Below the pieces are notes generated by a model. That model searched no databases and had not been told where the DNA came from. It saw only the letters and a list, made by a program, of their open reading frames with translations. From JBBPZA01 sp963797015 (GTDB taxonomy: Bacteria > Actinomycetota > Thermoleophilia > Solirubrobacterales > Solirubrobacteraceae), in NCBI GenBank assembly GCA_963797015.1, contig CAWCNV010000006.1:124001-188000 (forward strand): a DNA stretch of 64,000 bases, written 5' to 3'. Made by a program: the position numbers and the translations under genes. Positions 59,176 to 64,000 of this stretch are shown piece by piece (position 1 is the stretch's first letter; the number at the start of each line of letters is the position of its first letter).

Positions 59176-60883
59176 GTGAGCGCCACGGAGCCACGCGAAG
59201 CGATCCAGGGCGGCGAAGCTCAGCAGCTCGGCTGGCTGGCGGCGATCCTCGACCTGATGCCGACGCCGTTGCTGCTGATCGAGCCCGGCACGGCGCGCGT
59301 CACCTTCGCCAACCGCGCCGCCGACCGCATGGCGGGCGGCGAGTTCCCGCGCAACTTCGCCGGCGAGGACTACCACCAGGCCTACTACTACACCGACTCA
59401 GAGGCGCGCCGGATCCCCAACGAGGGCATGCCCGGCGTGCGCGCCGCGCGCGGCGAGCGCCTGGAGAACGTGGAGATGGACTGGCACACGCCGGCCGGCG
59501 TGCGCTCGCTGCTGATCTCGACCGACACCGTGCCCGCCCGCTTCGGCCACGCCGAGACGATCATCTGCGCGTTCGAGGACGTGACCGCGCTCAAGCGCGC
59601 GGAGAAGGAGATGGCCGGCCAGGCGCGGCGCGCGCGCTTCATGGCCGAGGCGGCCGCGGTGCTCGCCGAGGCGCTCGACTACCAGGACACGCTGCAGCGC
59701 CTCGCCACCATCGTTGTGCCCGACCTGGCGCAGTGGTGCGCGATAGACATGCTCGCGCCCGACGGGACGATCCAGCGCGTCGCCCTCGCGCATGCCGACC
59801 CCGACAAGGAGCGCTGGGGCTGGGAGCTGATCCAGCGCTGGCCGACCAGCCTCGACGATCCCGAGGGAGTCGGGCGCACGCTGCGCACCGGGGAGCCGCT
59901 GCTCTACCGCGACGTGCCGCCGGAGCTGGCCGAGGCGACCGCGCGCGACGAGGAGCACCTGCGCGCGATCCGCGAGCTCGGGCTGTCCTCCGGGGTGGCG
60001 GTGCCGCTCCGTGCGCGCGGGCGGATACTGGGCGCGCTCTCGTTCGCCAACGACGCGAGTGGCCCGTCGTTCGACGAGCAGACGCTCGAGCTGGCCGAGG
60101 AGCTGGCCGGCCGGGCGGCGATCGCGGTCGACAACGCGCGCCTGTACTCCAGCCGCAGCGCGATCGCCCGCACGCTGCAGGACAGCCTGCTCCCGCCGCA
60201 CCTGCCCAACATCCCGGGCGTGGAGCTCGCCGCCCGCTATCGCGCGGCGGGCGACGGCGTCGAGGTCGGCGGCGACTTCTACGACGTCTTCCCGCTGAGC
60301 GAGGACCGCTGGGCGCTGGTCATCGGCGACGTGTGCGGCAAGGGCTCGGACGCCGCCGCGCTCACCGCCCTGATGCGCTACACGGTGCGTGCGGCGGCGA
60401 TGGCCGAGGAGGATCCCAGCGCGATCCTCGCGCAGCTCAACGAGGCGATCCTGCGCCAGCGCTCCGACAACCGCTTCTGCACCGCGCTGTTCGCGCGGCT
60501 CGAGCTCGAGGAGGGGCGCGTGAAGGTGTGCATGGCCAGCGGCGGGCATCCGCTTCCGCTGCTCGTGCGGGCCGACGGCCGCGCCGCGACGGTCGGCTCC
60601 CCGGGGACGCTGCTCGGCGTGCTGCCCGACGTCAGCCACGTCGACTCCGAGGCCGGGCTCGGGCCGGGCGACGCGCTGCTGCTCTTCACCGACGGGCTCG
60701 TCGAGGCCGGCGCGCCCGACAACGTCATGGGCCCAGAGGCGCTGGTCGAGCTCGCGGGCTCGTGCGCCGGGCTGGCCCGCGACCGAGATCGCGCGGCGGA
60801 TCGAGGAGCACGCTGTGTCCCAGCGCCGCGGCGCCCTGCGCGACGACATCGCGCTGCTGGTCACGACGATCCCGCCGCGATGA
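59176..60883 (+). pseudogene. PAS-GAF-PP2C (RsbU/SpoIIE-like) phosphatase, +1 frameshift near the C-terminus
   Basis: PAS domain (about 15-140), GAF domain (about 150-330) and SpoIIE-type PP2C domain with GGDFYDVF, GDVCGKGSDAAAL and LFTDGLVEAG. The reading frame fails after GSCAGLA at a C3 run (60776-60778). One C fewer restores TEIARRIEEH through RDDIALLVTTIPPR and a TGA at 60883, the normal PP2C ending, for a 568-residue protein. As written, the frame instead runs on into the monooxygenase gene. Such phosphatases act on anti-sigma-factor antagonists in partner-switching stress control, sensing signals through PAS and GAF. GTG 59176 (or 59173) is the start. Confidence 0.85.
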
Positions 60884-62301
60884 GCGCGAGCGCGCTTCCA
60901 CGCGCGTGCGTGATCGGCGCGGGATCGTCGGGGATCGCCGGCCTCAAGGGGCTGCTCGAGCGCGACGTGCCCGCTGTGGCGTATGAGGCGTCGGACCGCG
61001 TGGGCGGCAACTGGGTGTTCGGCAATCGCAACGGGACCTCGTCGGCCTATCGCGACCTGCACATCAACACCTCGCGCGAGCGCATGGAGTACTCGGACTT
61101 CCCGATGCCCAAGTCGATCCCCGACTTCCCGCACCACACGCAGATCGCCGCGTACTTCGACGCGTACGCGGACCACTTCGGCCTGCGTTCGCAGATCCGT
61201 TTCGAGACGCGGGTGACGCGCGCGTCTCGGCGTTCCGACGGCGTGTGGGAGCTGACGTCGGAGGGCCCCGACGGCGCGGTCGACGAGCAGCTCTACGACG
61301 CGCTGCTCGTGGCCAATGGCCACCACTGGGACCCGCGCTGGCCCGAGCCGCCGTTCCCCGGGCACTTCGACGGCGAGGAGCTGCACGCCCACCACTACCG
61401 CGACGCCGACGGCTGGCGCGGCAAGCGCGTGGTCGTGCTGGGGATGGGCAACAGCGCGATGGACATCGCGGTCGAGGCCAGCTACGTGGCCGACCGGGTG
61501 TACCTGGCGGCGCGGCGCGGGGCGTGGGTGCTGCCCAAGTACATCGCGGGGATCCCGCTCGACCAGGCCGCTTCGCGCGGCAGCCGCCTCGACCGCCTCG
61601 CCTCCGACCCGCGCGTGCCGTGGGGGCTCCAGCAGCGGGGGCTGGAGGCGATCTTCCTCAAGCACATCGGGTCGATGGAGAGCTACGGGCTGCCCGCGCC
61701 GGATCATCGCCTGGGCGAGGCGCACCCGACGATCTCGGGGCGGATCCTCGATCGCATCACCCACGGGCGCATCACGCCGAAGGCCAACATCGCCTCGCTG
61801 GAGGGCGACCGCGTGCGGTTCGCCGACGGGAGCGTCGAGGAGGCCGACGTCGTCGTCTACTGCACGGGTTACAAGGTGTCGTTCCCGTTCTTCTCCGAGG
61901 ACGTCATCTCGGCGCCCGACAACGACCTGCCGCTGTTCCGGCGCGTCTTCCACCCCGAGATCGACAACGTGTTCTTCCTCGCCCTGCTGCAGCCGCTGGG
62001 GGCGACGATGCCGCTGGCCGAGGCGCAGGGGCGCTGGATCGCGGCGTACCTGCGCGGGGAGTACCACCTGCCTTCGCCGGCGGAGCTGCGCGCGGACATC
62101 TCGCGCGAGCGCGAACGCATGTTCAAGCGCTACGTCGCCTCCAAGCGCCACACGATGCAGGTCGACTTCGACCGCTACCTGTTCGAGCTCGAACGCGAGC
62201 TGCGGCGGGGGGCGGAGCGCGCGCGGCGGGCGGGATACCGGCTGCCGGTCGCGGCGCGGGCGCGGGGGCGGGAGGCGGCGAGCGCGGCTACCGTGGAGTA
62301 G
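60880..62301 (+). CDS. Flavin-containing monooxygenase
   Basis: A 473-residue FAD/NADPH monooxygenase. FAD site CVIGAGSSGIAGLKGLL, then RVGGNWVFG, the FMO-type fingerprint PFPGHFDGEELHAHHY, and the NADPH site VVVLGMGNSAMDIAVE. YCTGYKVSFPF is the second conserved FMO motif. It oxygenates N or S atoms, or ketones if Baeyer-Villiger-like; substrate unknown. ATG 60880 overlaps the restored phosphatase stop as ATGA, so it is a separate gene, co-translated, and not a fusion. The fused frame seen in the raw sequence is caused by the frameshift upstream. Confidence 0.88.
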   Translation: MSASALPRACVIGAGSSGIAGLKGLLERDVPAVAYEASDRVGGNWVFGNRNGTSSAYRDLHINTSRERMEYSDFPMPKSIPDFPHHTQIAAYFDAYADHFGLRSQIRFETRVTRASRRSDGVWELTSEGPDGAVDEQLYDALLVANGHHWDPRWPEPPFPGHFDGEELHAHHYRDADGWRGKRVVVLGMGNSAMDIAVEASYVADRVYLAARRGAWVLPKYIAGIPLDQAASRGSRLDRLASDPRVPWGLQQRGLEAIFLKHIGSMESYGLPAPDHRLGEAHPTISGRILDRITHGRITPKANIASLEGDRVRFADGSVEEADVVVYCTGYKVSFPFFSEDVISAPDNDLPLFRRVFHPEIDNVFFLALLQPLGATMPLAEAQGRWIAAYLRGEYHLPSPAELRADISRERERMFKRYVASKRHTMQVDFDRYLFELERELRRGAERARRAGYRLPVAARARGREAASAATVE

Positions 62302-62307
62302 GGGCAA

Positions 62308-63426
62308 ATGCCGACCTTCTGCCGCCACAACCGCTTCATCCAGAACTGCCCGATCTGCACGCCGCGCGAGCCGCCCGGGACACCCTCGTCGAACCGTCGC
62401 GGCTCTGCGCAGCGGTCCGCTCGGCGGACGGGAGGCGGAGGAGGCGCGGGCTCGCGCTCGGGCGTACGCGTAGTGCGTGCGGCGCGGGCGACCGAGGACG
62501 GCTACCGCAACGAGCTCGTACCGGGCCTGAAGTCCTCGGCCGACGCGGCCCGCCTGGCGGACGAGCTCGCCTTCTCCACAGCCCGCCTGGCCGAGCTGGC
62601 CACCGACCCGCCGGGCCTCTATGCGGAAGTGGCGGCCGCCGGCCGCGCTGACCACGCCGATCCCTCGCCGGCCGACCCCCGCGGACCCTCACCCGCCGAT
62701 GCCCGCGATCCCTCGCCGGCCGACCGCCGCAGACCCGCACCCGCCGATTCCCGCGAGCCCTCGCCGGCCGACGCGCTCCGCGAGGAGGAGACCTGGCTCG
62801 CATTCCTGATCGCCTACCTCGCGCCGCTTGAGCCCTCGCCGGGCGAGCCCGATCCCTTCGCGGAGATCCGCCGCGTGCGTACGCCATGGTCGACCGGCGA
62901 GTTGCCCGATCTCTCACAGGTCGCGACGGGCGTTCGCACCGCCCATGACCCGGCGCGCGGCGAGGCGACGCTCGCGGCCTACCGTGCCTGGGCTGGACGG
63001 GCAGGCTCCCAAGCGACGGCGTTCACCGGCGAGCGGTCGTGGTCGCCCGAGCGGCGCTTCGGGCGCGTGTTCGAGCGCCTCGCGCTGCCCGGCCTGCACC
63101 GCGCTGCCCGCTTCGAGCTTCTCGTCACGCTCGGCCGTTTGGGCGTCTACGACCTCCGCGCCGACTCGCTGCAACTCGGCACCGGCGACGCGACCGAGGT
63201 CGCGGCCAAGCGAGTCTTCGCGATCGGTGACCGGGCGCTGCTCGAGCACCGAGCGGCCGATCTTGCCGAGGCCGCCGGCGTGCCCCTGGAGGCGCTCGAC
63301 CTCGCGCTGGTCAACTTCGCGCGCGAGGGCGAGCGAATCCGCCACGGCTCGCACGCAAGGCCCGACGACGCGACTCGCGAACGCATCCGCGCTGCCCTGG
63401 GAGCACCCGCTCCCGCTGTGGCCTGA
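62308..63426 (+). CDS. Unrecognised protein with N-terminal Cys/His motif and 8-residue repeats
   Basis: A 372-residue protein. The N-terminus FCRHNRFIQNCPIC could bind a metal. After a basic, Gly-rich linker there is a helical region, five 8-residue repeats of the form xPSPADxR (about 118-157), and a conserved-looking C-terminal domain (RRFGRVFERLALPGLHRAARFE through ALDLALVNF). The last part faintly recalls the helical domain of alpha-glutamyl/putrescinyl thymine pyrophosphorylase clade 3 proteins, which I cannot confirm. It begins 6 nt after the monooxygenase stop with GGAG upstream, so it is probably co-transcribed. Confidence 0.6.
   Translation: MPTFCRHNRFIQNCPICTPREPPGTPSSNRRGSAQRSARRTGGGGGAGSRSGVRVVRAARATEDGYRNELVPGLKSSADAARLADELAFSTARLAELATDPPGLYAEVAAAGRADHADPSPADPRGPSPADARDPSPADRRRPAPADSREPSPADALREEETWLAFLIAYLAPLEPSPGEPDPFAEIRRVRTPWSTGELPDLSQVATGVRTAHDPARGEATLAAYRAWAGRAGSQATAFTGERSWSPERRFGRVFERLALPGLHRAARFELLVTLGRLGVYDLRADSLQLGTGDATEVAAKRVFAIGDRALLEHRAADLAEAAGVPLEALDLALVNFAREGERIRHGSHARPDDATRERIRAALGAPAPAVA
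62659..62778 (+). repeat. 24-bp coding repeat, five copies
   Basis: Five 24-bp units encode DPSPADPR, GPSPADAR, DPSPADRR, RPAPADSR and EPSPADAL. Units alternate in codon choice, so a 48-bp higher-order repeat is visible. Confidence 0.85.
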
Positions 63427-63512
63427 GCGCGGCTCGCTGCGCCGCGGGCTCAACCCGCCGGACGCTGCTCTTCTCCGCACTCGAAGCGTTCCGCGCCGCA
63501 CCTCGGCTGCTT

Positions 63513-63537
63513 GGAACGTTTGACCGTCCCAACCGTC
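63513..63537 (+). promoter_or_regulatory. Possible ECF-sigma promoter GGAAC-16-CGTC
   Basis: GGAAC (63513-63517) and CGTC (63534-63537) are separated by 16 nt, the layout of many ECF-type promoters, about 180 nt before the sigma factor start. Autoregulation is a guess. Confidence 0.3.
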
Positions 63538-63583
63538 CCGACGGCCGCCGGCTACTCGAATACCACGCAAAGAGCGAACTTTC

Positions 63584-63658
63584 TCGGGGAGATAGGGGCG
63601 AGATTCTTCCCGCCTGACCCTCCACTCCCCGAGGCATGGGCGAGAATGGATCGGGGAG
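63584..63658. promoter_or_regulatory. Three TCGGGGAG boxes upstream of the sigma factor gene
   Basis: TCGGGGAG occurs at 63584-63591, inverted at 63625-63632 and direct again at 63651-63658. The 287-bp gap before the sigma factor gene holds no coding sequence I can support, so these are candidate regulator sites or RNA stems. Confidence 0.35.
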
Positions 63659-63713
63659 CGATTTCGGGGCTCGGCGGCCGCCGCGCGGCCCCAGGGATGG
63701 AGTGTCTGCGGGA

Positions 63714-64000
63714 ATGCGACGCGACGAACGTGAGCGCGCCGGCTCGCGCGACCTGGTCTTGGGCACGGTGCACAAGAACGCGAGCGGGCTGCTCGGCCTT
63801 GCTCGCCGTCACTCGCTCTGCGCGGACGATGCACATGACGCCTACCAGCGGGCGCTGGAGATCTTCCTGCGCCGCGCTGACACCGTCGAGGCGGAGACCG
63901 CGCTCGCATGGCTCCGGACAGTCGTCAAGCACGAGGCGATGGCGGTCCGCCGATCGCGCCTGCAGCTCGTGGGCGGCGAGGAGGTCGACCTCGACCTGCA
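63714..64000 (+). CDS. Sigma-70 family (ECF-like) sigma factor, N-terminal part
   Basis: The first 95 residues are present; the gene runs off the right edge. The region LARRHSLCADDAHDAYQRAL followed by EIFLRR and AWLRTVVKHEAM matches sigma region 2, which binds the -10 element and core polymerase. ATG 63714 has GGAG 11 nt upstream; GTG 63702 is an alternative start. The protein cannot be assigned to a sigma subgroup from this fragment. Confidence 0.75.
   Translation, partial: MRRDERERAGSRDLVLGTVHKNASGLLGLARRHSLCADDAHDAYQRALEIFLRRADTVEAETALAWLRTVVKHEAMAVRRSRLQLVGGEEVDLDL

Noticed and set aside
59173..62301. A single 1042-residue PAS-GAF-PP2C-monooxygenase fusion
   Set aside because: The junction is nonsense sequence, and the +2 frame gives the normal phosphatase C-terminus with an ATGA overlap to the monooxygenase.

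Overview
The window is 64 kb of very GC-rich, densely packed bacterial DNA. Coding regions have strong G/C third positions, intergenic gaps are short, and many neighbouring genes overlap by 4 nt. The gene content (PspAB with HtpX, a MarP-type protease, an ANTAR regulator, a Ku protein, FHA, several lipoproteins, meso-DAP-type lysine synthesis) points to an actinomycete-like Gram-positive. By inference it could be a Thermoleophilia/Solirubrobacterales-like lineage, but no rRNA is present to prove this. I saw no tRNA, rRNA, CRISPR, insertion sequence or prophage. The window reads as core chromosome with one or two lineage-specific patches.

Layout. 1-12 kb: a lipoprotein fragment, a PIG-L deacetylase, a zinc-ribbon/class III cyclase/AAA/TPR signalling protein, and a patch of three paralogous alpha/beta hydrolases around a Crp/Fnr regulator. 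A GT-B glycosyltransferase, a SAM methyltransferase and the PspAB-HtpX stress pair follow. The middle hydrolase lacks recognisable catalytic His and Asp residues. 12-17 kb: a coiled-coil M23 peptidase, Lgt, and a glycine-rich repeat protein. 17-22 kb: the lysA-hom-thrC-thrB operon. 22-30 kb: a frameshifted lipoprotein, a cupredoxin-containing secreted protein, a ParA-like ATPase, an FHA protein, a 44-bp tandem repeat, small proteins, a class B PBP and a MarP-like protease. 30-39 kb: a topoisomerase III-like enzyme and an AddB/AddA-like helicase-nuclease pair (addB frameshifted). 39-46 kb: an ANTAR regulator, a GH13 glucosidase, and a complete CUT1 sugar ABC transporter with its own ATPase. 46-50 kb: a ParB-like protein, a DJ-1/PfpI protein with a HAD phosphatase, Ku, and a GT4 glycosyltransferase. 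50-57 kb: gltBD. 57-64 kb: a penicillin-acylase family enzyme, a PAS-GAF-PP2C phosphatase (frameshifted) overlapping a flavin monooxygenase, an unrecognised zinc-motif protein, and the start of an ECF-like sigma factor.

Expression signals. Many genes lack a Shine-Dalgarno sequence and instead carry a TANNNT -10 hexamer 4-13 nt before the start codon, which suggests widespread leaderless transcription. Convergent neighbours often overlap at their 3' ends. Three genes are broken by single-base changes in G/C runs (near 22021, 33168 and 60776). In each case the rest of the gene is intact in the next frame, so sequencing error is as likely as true mutation. The most interesting candidate system is the cyclic-nucleotide-flavoured patch at 1-8 kb.
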